Assembly: GCA_028704125.1 (NCBI GenBank)
Contig: JAQVLM010000010.1
Coordinates: 1-17,990, forward strand
Source of the DNA: Opitutales bacterium
GTDB taxonomy: Bacteria > Verrucomicrobiota > Verrucomicrobiia > Opitutales > JAFGAQ01
DNA: 17,990 nt
Direction of reading: 5' to 3'
Below, piece after piece: positions 1 to 7,357 of this stretch. Below the pieces are notes generated by a model, which was not told the origin of the DNA, did not search any database, and saw only the letters and a program-made list of their open reading frames with translations. Each line of letters opens with the position of its first letter. Position 1 is the first letter of the stretch. The translations under genes were made by a program, and so were the position numbers.

Positions 1-45
1 CCCTTCGATTGCCTTTTGTATGTCCATCCTGAGTCGATTCGCCAT
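1..45 (-). CDS. istA: IS21-family transposase IstA, N-terminal fragment (runs off window)
   Basis: The minus strand from 45 down to 1 reads MANRLRMDIQKAIEG and leaves the window while still open. Many IS21-family IstA proteins begin with a similar 'MANRL.M' followed by an AI-rich helix that leads into the helix-turn-helix, as I recall the family. A GAGG Shine-Dalgarno core lies 4-5 bases upstream of the ATG. The start sits about 80 bases inside a terminus carrying repeated GTGTACCA-type boxes, where istA normally begins. Only 15 residues are visible, so no catalytic residue can be checked. The identification rests on the start sequence plus the terminus; an unrelated small frame remains possible. 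Confidence 0.6.
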   Translation of the reverse strand, partial: MANRLRMDIQKAIEG

Positions 46-76
46 GCCTCATTTCATGGCTTTTTCCGCTCAAGGG

Positions 77-124
77 TGGTACACTTTCAACTGCTGACCA
101 CTGGTACACTTTGGGTGCTGACTG
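77..124 (-). repeat. Two tandem IstA-binding-type repeats in the IS terminus
   Basis: On the plus strand the block TGGTACACTTT followed by a GCTGAC core occurs at 77-99 and again at 102-124, a 25-base period. The two copies share the 11-base TGGTACACTTT exactly and the GCTGAC six bases later, with small differences between. Repeats of this type inside IS21 ends act as transposase binding sites; that role here is inferred. Confidence 0.6.
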
Positions 125-127
125 ACA

Positions 128-231
128 CCTATCTCAAATCATTCGCAAAAAGTACAGATTATCTTATTATTTTCTTTATCTTTTTGCGTTCGCTTTCCAT
201 AAATGCCTACAAATCATAACCTTCGGTCGCC
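128..231 (-). repeat. 104-nt dispersed repeat, left copy (inverted relative to 17761-17864)
   Basis: The reverse complement of this segment aligns without gaps to 17761-17864, with about 19 mismatches in 104 by hand count (near 82% identity). The outermost 35 bases (128-162 against 17830-17864) are identical, and the inner part is diverged. The inner end of the repeat contains codons reading ATEGYDL-stop on the minus strand here and ATESYDL-stop in the other copy. That suggests the repeat includes the 3' end of a gene plus its downstream region. No strong hairpin was seen. The outer edge abuts the IS21 terminus exactly. Confidence 0.8.
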
Positions 232-413
232 CTTGGGTGGGCTGGAGTGCGCGTAAATTTGGCTTTGTCATCCCATCGATTGGATATCAACGGGAAATCG
301 GGACGCGGAGTCAAAGGCGAATCCAGAACGTTGAAATGGAAAATATCTTGTAAGGCCGTTGATAAATCGATTATTTGACTGGTCGAATTTTCCGTTTTGA
401 AGGTATGAGCCAC
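207..413 (-). pseudogene. Unrecognised minus-strand reading frame, probable gene 3' remnant
   Basis: A 68-codon minus-strand frame starts at a GTG (413) with no Shine-Dalgarno. It ends ...RATEGYDL followed by TAG at 207-209. The frame stays open back to a stop at 441-443, already inside the oppositely oriented membrane-protein gene. The last seven codons and the stop recur in the repeat copy at 17761-17864 (ATESYDL-stop), where a TGA directly precedes the homologous stretch. I do not recognise the protein. The shared tail argues that both loci carry the 3' end of a repeated gene family whose bodies have been lost or replaced. It could equally be a chance frame. Confidence 0.3.
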
Positions 414-2054
414 AAATCCCCGATTTCTAATGTCGCCTTTTTAATTCCGCCTATTGTCGGAGTGATGTTATATTTTCAGGTGTTGCATCATGACTACATT
501 CATTTCGATGATGCACTTTATACTTATAATAACTCTTACGTCTCGAGTGGACTCTCATGGGATAACGTGTGTTGGGCTTTTTCGGATTTTCGAATCGCAA
601 ATTATCATCCACTAACGCTGATATCTCATTCACTGGATTTTGAACTATTTGGAAATAGCCCAGGCGTATTCGCTTTTGTGAATGTTTTGTTTCATGCTGT
701 AAATTCATTTTTTCTGTTGATTTTATTTCGTTGTTTGGGCGTCTCAAAAACAAATGCAATACTATTGTCAATTGTGTTTGTTTGTCATCCTGTATTGGTT
801 GAGGGAGTTGCTTGGATATCTCAAAGGAAGTCAGTAATGGCGTCGTTTTTCTTTCTTCCATCTGTAATATTATATATTAAAGTTTTGAAAAATGAATCGG
901 TGATAAATAAGAGATTCTATCTGTCTTTATCTGTTTTGATGTATGTGTTTTCATTGTTGTCAAAAGCAACTTATGTGACGATGCCATTATTGCTTGTTTT
1001 TGTTGAGTATATTGTTAATGATGGTTTTGAAATGAGATCGGATGATCGTTTTCGCCGGATTGGTCATCTTATCCTGAGGCTGATTCCTTATGTTGTGTTC
1101 TCTTTTGTGATCTGTATATTAACATATTTCGCACAAGTTGATGATGGGGCTGTTTCGAATGTTAATGAAGTGTCAGTGTTTGAGCGGATTCAGTGTGTAA
1201 TTTATGGGTATTTCTGGCATTTTGTTCATTTTATTTATCCAGACAATCTCTCAATAATATACCCTTTTATTCGTGGTGTTAGTATTTATTTGACCATGTT
1301 CCAGGCAATGGTCTTGGTGCTGGTTTCGTTTTTGGTTTTCAAATACAGGAAGATTTCATGCGGAAAAGTGATGATCGGATGGTTGTTTTTTCTGTTCAGC
1401 TTGGTTCCGATGATTGGTTTTATTTCCATCGGATGGCATATGTACGCAGATCGGTATATGTATGGTCCGATAATTGGCCTTTTGTTGATGCTTTCTGGTG
1501 TGATGGAGTCTATTGTATCGAAATATACAGGTCTTAGGGTGACGTTTTGGTTTCGGATTGGGTTTGGTTTGTGGGTTCTGTTTTTAGCGGTATTATGTTA
1601 TTTCCACATTGGAACCTGGAAAAGTAGTAGTTTGATTGTTTACAACGCATACAGTAACGGAATACGTCATGAGCTTGTTGATTCAATGCTTGTGTCAGAT
1701 CTTCTTGAGAAAGGAGAGTATGGTGTTGCGAAAGAGATTTGTGAAAACGGGATTGAAAATGGCTATTTGAATGGGCTTTTTCTTCATTATTTGGCTGTTT
1801 GTGAGTTGAATTTGAATAATCTCGACAAGGCAATTGAGTGGCAGGAGAGATATGTTTCGGCCACAAATGATCGCCGGCAAAGTGGACTTCCATTTTTGGC
1901 AAGGCTCTACTTTGAGTCTGGTCGTATCGAGGAAGCGATCGCTGTGTTTGACCACGCTGCCGCATTGAACAGTTCAGATCCGGCGGACGTGGCGATTATG
2001 GAGAGTCTTCGTGAGGGTATCCAAAGGCATCGGGAGATGCGTGATGATCCATGA
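405..2054 (+). CDS. TMTC/GT-C-like polytopic membrane protein with C-terminal TPRs
   Basis: The 549-residue protein has roughly ten to twelve hydrophobic segments (about residues 8-410) followed by a soluble helical tail with TPR-like pairs (about 425-540, for example DKAIEWQ and EEAIAVFDHAAALN). An early loop carries HFDDALY with an Asp-Asp pair (D35, D36). NYHPLT, CHPVLVEGVAWISQRK and ADRYMYGP match the pattern of bacterial TMTC-like proteins in the GT-C glycosyltransferase superfamily. The likely job is transfer of a lipid-linked sugar on the outer face of the membrane; substrate and activity are inference. I chose ATG 405 rather than an upstream TTG at 375 because GAAGG lies just before it and it begins next to the first membrane segment. 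Base composition is odd: about 27-32% GC around 901-1020, rising to 48-58% over the last 190 bases, against about 60% in the housekeeping genes. This suggests acquisition by transfer. It is the only gene between the repeat and priA. Confidence 0.75.
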   Translation: MSHKSPISNVAFLIPPIVGVMLYFQVLHHDYIHFDDALYTYNNSYVSSGLSWDNVCWAFSDFRIANYHPLTLISHSLDFELFGNSPGVFAFVNVLFHAVNSFFLLILFRCLGVSKTNAILLSIVFVCHPVLVEGVAWISQRKSVMASFFFLPSVILYIKVLKNESVINKRFYLSLSVLMYVFSLLSKATYVTMPLLLVFVEYIVNDGFEMRSDDRFRRIGHLILRLIPYVVFSFVICILTYFAQVDDGAVSNVNEVSVFERIQCVIYGYFWHFVHFIYPDNLSIIYPFIRGVSIYLTMFQAMVLVLVSFLVFKYRKISCGKVMIGWLFFLFSLVPMIGFISIGWHMYADRYMYGPIIGLLLMLSGVMESIVSKYTGLRVTFWFRIGFGLWVLFLAVLCYFHIGTWKSSSLIVYNAYSNGIRHELVDSMLVSDLLEKGEYGVAKEICENGIENGYLNGLFLHYLAVCELNLNNLDKAIEWQERYVSATNDRRQSGLPFLARLYFESGRIEEAIAVFDHAAALNSSDPADVAIMESLREGIQRHREMRDDP

Positions 2055-2137
2055 GAGAAGGAAAGAGGAAACGTGGATGATCAGATGAAGTTATCGATAT
2101 GCCGATCATCGGTGCGGGGTTTGAGGCACAGGATAGA

Positions 2138-4387
2138 TCACATTAGGTTGAAGGCGTCGACGTCGATGTGTTCCTGAATATCCTTGTCCCACTCGAAGGA
2201 TTCACGGAGTTGCTGGATTTGGTGCATGCTCTGGATAACGCGTGCGGCGAAATACCAGAGCTGGACCCGGTATTCGCCGTTGATTTTCTCCACTGGGGCC
2301 GATACCGGGCCACGGATCTCGAGGTCGGGAATACTGGCGGCATCGAGGTGCTTGCGCCAGTTCTGTGCGTAGAAATTCGCTTTCTCGGGGTTGCGGCAGC
2401 GGATGAGGTGCCGGATGAGGTGGCGGAATGGAGGGTAATTGAATTCCCGCCGGAGTTCGATTTCCTCGTCGAGGAAGCCATCGAAGTCGCACCTGCGGGC
2501 GAATTGGATGGGGGATGCGTGCGGGGTGGAGGTCTGCACGATAACCTCACCGGCTTTCTCGCCGCGGCCGGCCCGTCCAGAGACCTGCACCAGGAGTTGA
2601 AATGTGCGTTCCGCCGCCCGGAAATCCTCCATGTAGAGGGATTGATCGGCGTTGATGAGCGCGACCAGGGTGACGTTAGGAAAATCGAGCCCTTTGGCGA
2701 TCATCTGGGTGCCGACAAGGATGTCGATGCGCCCGGAGCGGAAGTCGGAGAGGATGGTGCGAAAGAGGTGACGTTTGTTCATCGTATCCGCGTCGATTCG
2801 GCAGACTTTTGCCCGGGGGAGTATGGCCTTGACCACATCTTCAACTTTCTGGGTGCCGAATCCTTCTCCATGGATTTTTGCGGATTGGCATTGGGGACAG
2901 CGGGCCGGAACGGGAATCTCGTATCCGGTGAGATGGCACTTGAGGATATTGCCACTGCGATGGTAGGTGAGCGGGATGCTGCATTCCTCGGATAGGGCGA
3001 CCCATCCGCAATCGGGGCAGATCATGTGGGTGGAGTAGCCGCGCCGGTTGAGGAAGAGGATGCTTTGTTCGCGTTTTTCAAAGCGGTCGAGGAGGAGCTC
3101 TTTGAGCGGATTGGAGATGATGGTGAGCTGCTTGTTTTTCCGGAACTCCCGCCGCATGTCCACGATCTGGGTGGTGGGGAGGGTTCGGTTATCGACCCTG
3201 TGGTTCATGCGGATCACCTGGTATTTGCCGACCCGGACGTTGTAGAGGGATTCGAGCGAGGGTGTGGCGGAGCCAAGAATGACGGTGGCGTTGTTGAGTT
3301 TGGCGCGGTAGACCGCAAGATCCCGGCCGTGGTAGCGGGGGGTCTCCTCCTGCTTGTAGGCGGGCTCGTGTTCTTCGTCGACGATGATGAGCCGGAGGTT
3401 GTTGAGCGGCGTGAAGATGGCCGAACGCGCCCCAACCACGACCCTGGATTCCCCACGGGCGATGCGCAGCCAACTGTCGCGCCGTTCCCCTTCCGAGAGG
3501 TGGCTGTGCCAGACCACGACATGCACTCCGAGCGCTTCGAGGCGGGCCCGGAGGGTGCCGACGGTTTGAGGTGCGAGCGCGACTTCGGGGACGAGAAAGA
3601 GGGCAGTGGCTCCCGGCTCGGTTAGCACATGCTGGAGGGCCTTGACGTAGACCTCGGTTTTGCCGGACCCTGTTACTCCGTGGAGGAGGACGGGCTGAAA
3701 GGATTGTGCATCAAGGATCGGGCGCAGGGTGTCGACCGCGATTTGCTGTTCTTCGGTGAGGGCATGTTCGATCGGGCGCAGGGTGTCGCCGGCCGCGGCT
3801 TCGTCCTCGTAGCCGATCCGATCGATGTTTTTGCGGATTTCCTCGATCCAACCCTTGCGGATGAGTTCCTGGCAGACTGCGGGCGAGATGCGGGCTGCTT
3901 TGATTGCTGCGGGTTTTGAAACCGGGCCCGGTTGGGAGAGAAGGAGGGTGATGAGCGCTTGCTGCTTGGGTGCCCGGCGGGCAAGGGTGGGGAGCTCAAC
4001 TTCCCGACCGGCTTGGGTGAGGGCCAGCGAAACTTCTTCCTTTGCGCCGAGTCCCTTGCGGATTCCCGGAGGCAGAATGCGGTCCATCACCTGTGCGGTG
4101 GTGCATCCGTAGTAGGATGCCATCCACGTCGCGAGTGTGAGGGTATCGGATGCAATCAACGGATACGGATAGAGGACCTCGAGGATATTCCTCAGTTTGG
4201 ACTTTGGAAAGTCGATGGAGGCGGGGTAAGAACTGACGATGCCCAGTTCGGTTCCGCGCATGAGGGGGATCCTCACCAATGATCCGATAGCAGGTTTTTC
4301 CAGAAACGATGGAACCGCGTAGGTGAGGGGCTTCTCAATCCGGGAGATGATCCGGACTTCCACGATTATGGTAGGGTCTGGTTTCAT
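2138..4387 (-). CDS. priA: Primosomal protein N' (replication restart helicase PriA)
   Basis: PriA rebuilds replication forks away from the origin by binding forked DNA and loading the replicative helicase. The 749 residues show the N-terminal 3'-DNA-end binding domain (about 6-105, with VRIPL and GIV), Walker A HGVTGSGKT (236-244), the DEEH box (337-340), the GSATPS motif (372-377), then the zinc region, GTQMIAKGLDFP (559-570) and QVSGRAGR (601-608). The zinc region departs from the family. Cysteines are present at 457, 460, 469, 484, 497 and 500, but the two other positions of the usual eight are Ser466 and Thr487. The start is supported because the DNA-binding domain begins within the first ten residues, although no Shine-Dalgarno precedes it. 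It is the last gene of the minus-strand run, 119 bases after hflX. The identification is firm. Confidence 0.97.
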   Translation of the reverse strand: MKPDPTIIVEVRIISRIEKPLTYAVPSFLEKPAIGSLVRIPLMRGTELGIVSSYPASIDFPKSKLRNILEVLYPYPLIASDTLTLATWMASYYGCTTAQVMDRILPPGIRKGLGAKEEVSLALTQAGREVELPTLARRAPKQQALITLLLSQPGPVSKPAAIKAARISPAVCQELIRKGWIEEIRKNIDRIGYEDEAAAGDTLRPIEHALTEEQQIAVDTLRPILDAQSFQPVLLHGVTGSGKTEVYVKALQHVLTEPGATALFLVPEVALAPQTVGTLRARLEALGVHVVVWHSHLSEGERRDSWLRIARGESRVVVGARSAIFTPLNNLRLIIVDEEHEPAYKQEETPRYHGRDLAVYRAKLNNATVILGSATPSLESLYNVRVGKYQVIRMNHRVDNRTLPTTQIVDMRREFRKNKQLTIISNPLKELLLDRFEKREQSILFLNRRGYSTHMICPDCGWVALSEECSIPLTYHRSGNILKCHLTGYEIPVPARCPQCQSAKIHGEGFGTQKVEDVVKAILPRAKVCRIDADTMNKRHLFRTILSDFRSGRIDILVGTQMIAKGLDFPNVTLVALINADQSLYMEDFRAAERTFQLLVQVSGRAGRGEKAGEVIVQTSTPHASPIQFARRCDFDGFLDEEIELRREFNYPPFRHLIRHLIRCRNPEKANFYAQNWRKHLDAASIPDLEIRGPVSAPVEKINGEYRVQLWYFAARVIQSMHQIQQLRESFEWDKDIQEHIDVDAFNLM

Positions 4388-4506
4388 CCGGGAGGTGTTT
4401 GGGGGAAGAACGGAGATGTGAAAACGGGTGAGGGATGATACCGCACCGGGGAACGCTGGTTCATGTCGACAAGAATGGCGAATCGGTGATTGAAGGCGAC
4501 TTCAAA

Positions 4507-5823
4507 TCACGGGAGATCGAGCTGCGAATGGATTTCGCTGCCGGCGGGCAAGATGTAGGGAGCCGTGGAGCCGGCCAAGCGATCCGGAATATTTCCCGAA
4601 ATGTAGAGCCCTTCTGGAAGCGGCTTTTTGCGCGTGATTGCCCCGGCCGCATGCAGTTGGTTGACCAAATCGAAGCGGTCGTATGGAATCAGCAATTCGG
4701 TTGGATTGTGTTGCTCGGATGCCAGACGGTCCAATCGGGCGGTGAGCGAGTCCAGCCCTCCGGGGGCCTTGGTGCTGGAGAATACGGCATCGGGGAAGCG
4801 GCTGGCCAGTTGAGTGGGCAGTTCGCTGCCTGCCGGAAGCAGGTCAAGTTTGTTGAAGACCAGCAGACGCGGGTTGGCGGAGGCACCGAGTTCATCGATC
4901 ACGTTGAGGGTAGTCTCGATGTGGACGTCGATCTCGGGCTGGGAAATGTCGACGACATGGATGAGCCAATCGGCGACGACAGCTTCCTCCAGCGTTGCTT
5001 TGAAGGCCTGGACCAGGCGATGGGGCAGCTTGCGTACGAAGCCGACAGTGTCGGTGAGGATGAGGGTTTGGCCGCAGGGCAGCTTGAGCCGGCGTGAAGT
5101 CGGATCAAGAGTGGCGAAAAGCTTGTCTTCCTCCAGAACCGCGGAGCGGGTCAGGTGATTGAGGATCGATGATTTTCCGGCGTTGGTGTAGCCAATGATG
5201 GCAGCGGTCGGGAGGGGGATGCGGGTGCGTTTGTTGCGTTGAACCTTGCGGTGCCGGATAACTTCGGAAAGCTCAATCTTGAGTTTGGCGATGCGGCTGC
5301 GAACGAAACGCTGGTCGAGCTCGAGCTGGGTTTCGCCTTCGCCGCGCTGGGTAACGCCGCCGCCGCGTTGGCGGCTGAGGTGGGTCCATGCGCGCTTGAG
5401 CCGGGGCAAGTTGTATTCCATGCGGGCGAGTTCGACCTGAAGCTTTGCCTCACGTGTCTGTGCCCTGCGCGCAAAGATGTCGATAATGACCTCCTGCCGG
5501 TCGATGACGAGGCATCCCGCCAGCCTTTCCCAATTGCGCTGTTGTCCCGCAGTGAGTTCATCATCGAACACGATTACATCGCACTCGTTTGCTTTGGCGA
5601 GTGCCACGATATCGTTGGCTTGTCCCTCGCCGAGAAGGTAGGCTGCCTGAGGCTGGCGAAGCTTGATCCAGGTGGTCTCGACCACTTTGATGGTCAGCGT
5701 CTCGACCAACTCGACCAGTTCAGCTAGCATCGAAAGGGTATCGTTTTGCCCCTGCCCTTGCCGTTCGATTCCAACGAGAAGGGCACGTTCAACCAATGCC
5801 GGATCGTCCCTGACTTCGTTCAT
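4507..5823 (-). CDS. hflX: Ribosome-associated GTPase HflX
   Basis: HflX is a GTPase that binds the 50S subunit and splits stalled or stressed ribosomes. The 438-residue product has the N-terminal HflX domain (about 13-120), an arginine-rich linker with GGGVTQRGEGETQLELDQR-type sequence (about 154-172), and a G domain. In the G domain G1 is GYTNAGKS (211-218), G3 is DTVG (258-261) and G4 is NKLD (324-327); a C-terminal domain follows. I start at the ATG at 5823, preceded by AAGGA, rather than a TTG nine codons upstream at 5850, because the first conserved block follows it closely. The AAGGA is very near the ATG, so the start is less certain than the identity. It sits 205 bases after lepB and 119 before priA, on the same strand. 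Confidence 0.95.
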   Translation of the reverse strand: MNEVRDDPALVERALLVGIERQGQGQNDTLSMLAELVELVETLTIKVVETTWIKLRQPQAAYLLGEGQANDIVALAKANECDVIVFDDELTAGQQRNWERLAGCLVIDRQEVIIDIFARRAQTREAKLQVELARMEYNLPRLKRAWTHLSRQRGGGVTQRGEGETQLELDQRFVRSRIAKLKIELSEVIRHRKVQRNKRTRIPLPTAAIIGYTNAGKSSILNHLTRSAVLEEDKLFATLDPTSRRLKLPCGQTLILTDTVGFVRKLPHRLVQAFKATLEEAVVADWLIHVVDISQPEIDVHIETTLNVIDELGASANPRLLVFNKLDLLPAGSELPTQLASRFPDAVFSSTKAPGGLDSLTARLDRLASEQHNPTELLIPYDRFDLVNQLHAAGAITRKKPLPEGLYISGNIPDRLAGSTAPYILPAGSEIHSQLDLP

Positions 5824-6028
5824 ATTCCTTGTGCAATTTGACCAGGCCAAGTGTGGGCGGTCCGGCTATCGGGGCACTGAAGCATCAAGCGGATCATAGG
5901 TTGTGCAATCGGATTACCCTATGCCCGGATGCCGGGTTTGCTCAGTTGAGCGTGTTTTTTGCCGCGGGTTCACGATGATGGGGACAATGACGGGTTCTGG
6001 CGACAGGCAGGCTGGAGGTGAAGGATGC

Positions 6029-7312
6029 TCACTTCGCGGGTCCCCAACGTTTGGTAAAGGGGAAGTAGATGAAGGCGGCTTTTCCGATGACTTCCTTATC
6101 GGGAACGGGTCCGAAGTAGCGACTATCAAAGCTGTTCGACGAATTGTCACCCATTGCAAAGTAGTATCCCTGCGGTACTTCGTAACTCATGCCAGCCTGC
6201 AGAAGGCCCACGTTGGTGTAGCCGGGATAATCTTCAACCTGTTGGGCATTCTTGCCGAACGCATCAGCACCGGACGCCGGGACGCCATCGGCCAAAAGGG
6301 CGTGGTTTTTTACTTCAAGCTTCTGACCCGGCATGCCCGCGAGCCGTTTGATGTAGTATTTGTCATCGGTCAACATGCTCGGATACCCTGCGCGGTTCAT
6401 GAAACCGCCGGTGCGGAACACGATGGGATCTCCCGCTTTCGGTTGCGCGAAGTGATACCAGAACCGGTTCACGAAGAGGGCATCTCCCATGAGGATATCA
6501 AAACGCAGAATGGATTGCCCTTCAGTAGCCTCTTTTAATGTCGACAGGCGAACCTGGCCATTTTCGAAGGTGACCCCATCCCGTTTGTTAACCAGTCCGC
6601 GATAGGCGTCAGCAAGGCTTTCAGCACCCGGGAAAAATGCCTCGAGCAAGACATTGTCGAGGTTGAATTCGATGGGCACCCGGATGGTGTGCTTTGTGTT
6701 GCCGACATAGATCGTGTATTCGCGGTACTTGGCAGGAAGAAGACCCGCCCATTTACGACCCCAGACCTCCTCGGAATAGAATCCCCGGATTATGCCGCGC
6801 TCGGGATTACCTCCCAATGGAATGGAGATCGTTCCGGATGTTTTGGCTTCCACTTTGTAATGGGAGGCCCCACGCAGGATTTTGCGCAGGATCCGTTGGT
6901 GGATGGGTGGGGCTTTTTCGGATTGGGAGACCGCATCGGGCTCACGTCCGAAGTAGGTCGGATACATTGAGCTGGTGGGAATGACGAAGGGCTGGAAAAA
7001 GAACAGGCGGAAGCTCAGGATAACGATGGCAATCGCGAGCAAGGTTTCCACGTTGTCATTCACGAACCGCACCGGGTAAATCTCGCCGCCGACTTTCGAT
7101 AGGATCTCGTGTTGAGCGTGGAGCGCCGCTTCGAGATCCGCTTCCTTGGTCTTCTTGTCCCGAAAGGCTTCTTCCAGGGTCGAAGCACAATTCCGCAGGG
7201 TGGTGATATCCGCTGCGGCCATCACGTCACGCCGGTAGTGGTAGACTTTGTCGCCGAGCCGGATCAGCTCCACTGCCTTTTTGCGGAGAGTCTTGAGGTG
7301 GGATGTGCTCAT
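6029..7312 (-). CDS. lepB: Signal peptidase I, large-insert form
   Basis: LepB cleaves signal peptides from exported proteins at the outer face of the inner membrane using a Ser/Lys dyad. The 427-residue protein has an 85-residue charged, helical, presumably cytoplasmic N-terminus and one clear membrane helix (about 88-108). The Ser box is IPTSSMYPT with catalytic Ser115, and the Lys box is DDKYYIKRLAGMPG with Lys322. GDNSSNSFDSR (388-398) and a C-terminal YFGPVP follow. The Ser-Lys distance is about 206 residues against about 55 in E. coli, so a domain of about 150 residues is inserted (roughly 122-280). That insert resembles nothing I recognise. The usual SMEPT is SMYPT here. lepB follows lepA after 45 bases, the conserved lepA-lepB order. 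No Shine-Dalgarno is visible; the leader is A/T-rich. Confidence 0.93.
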   Translation of the reverse strand: MSTSHLKTLRKKAVELIRLGDKVYHYRRDVMAAADITTLRNCASTLEEAFRDKKTKEADLEAALHAQHEILSKVGGEIYPVRFVNDNVETLLAIAIVILSFRLFFFQPFVIPTSSMYPTYFGREPDAVSQSEKAPPIHQRILRKILRGASHYKVEAKTSGTISIPLGGNPERGIIRGFYSEEVWGRKWAGLLPAKYREYTIYVGNTKHTIRVPIEFNLDNVLLEAFFPGAESLADAYRGLVNKRDGVTFENGQVRLSTLKEATEGQSILRFDILMGDALFVNRFWYHFAQPKAGDPIVFRTGGFMNRAGYPSMLTDDKYYIKRLAGMPGQKLEVKNHALLADGVPASGADAFGKNAQQVEDYPGYTNVGLLQAGMSYEVPQGYYFAMGDNSSNSFDSRYFGPVPDKEVIGKAAFIYFPFTKRWGPAK

Positions 7313-7357
7313 GAATGTTTAAATTTAATCCGAAACCGGGATAGGAAGCAAATGCGA

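Larger units (their letters stand above)
1..127 (-). mobile_element. Left terminus of an IS21-family insertion sequence
   Basis: Read on the minus strand, the element begins at 127 with TGTCAGTCAG, so it has the 5'-TG end typical of IS21 elements. It then carries two copies of a GTGTACCA-containing block about 25 bases apart, and the istA start at 45. Multiple repeated transposase-binding boxes near the ends are characteristic of IS21. The rest of the element lies outside the window, so the other terminus and any target duplication cannot be seen. The boundary at 127/128 is inferred from the TG end and from the fact that the flanking 104-nt repeat stops there. Confidence 0.6.

Noticed and set aside
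128..231. The 104-nt repeat as an integron attC site
   Set aside because: No matching R' and R'' core boxes or the expected imperfect palindrome were found, and there is no cassette array or integrase.
2076..2110. GATGATC/GATCATC inverted repeat between the membrane protein gene and priA as a terminator
   Set aside because: The 7-bp arms have a 21-nt loop and no U-tract on either strand.
2168..2995. Long plus-strand frame opposite priA (275 codons), with others opposite hflX, lepB and lepA
   Set aside because: These are antisense shadows of high-GC genes whose minus-strand products are firmly identified. They have no family motifs or Shine-Dalgarno.
5923..5938. CCCGG-ATG-CCGGG followed by TTT between lepB and hflX as a terminator
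   Set aside because: The stem is 5 bp with a 3-nt loop, and the T-run is on the strand opposite to transcription here.
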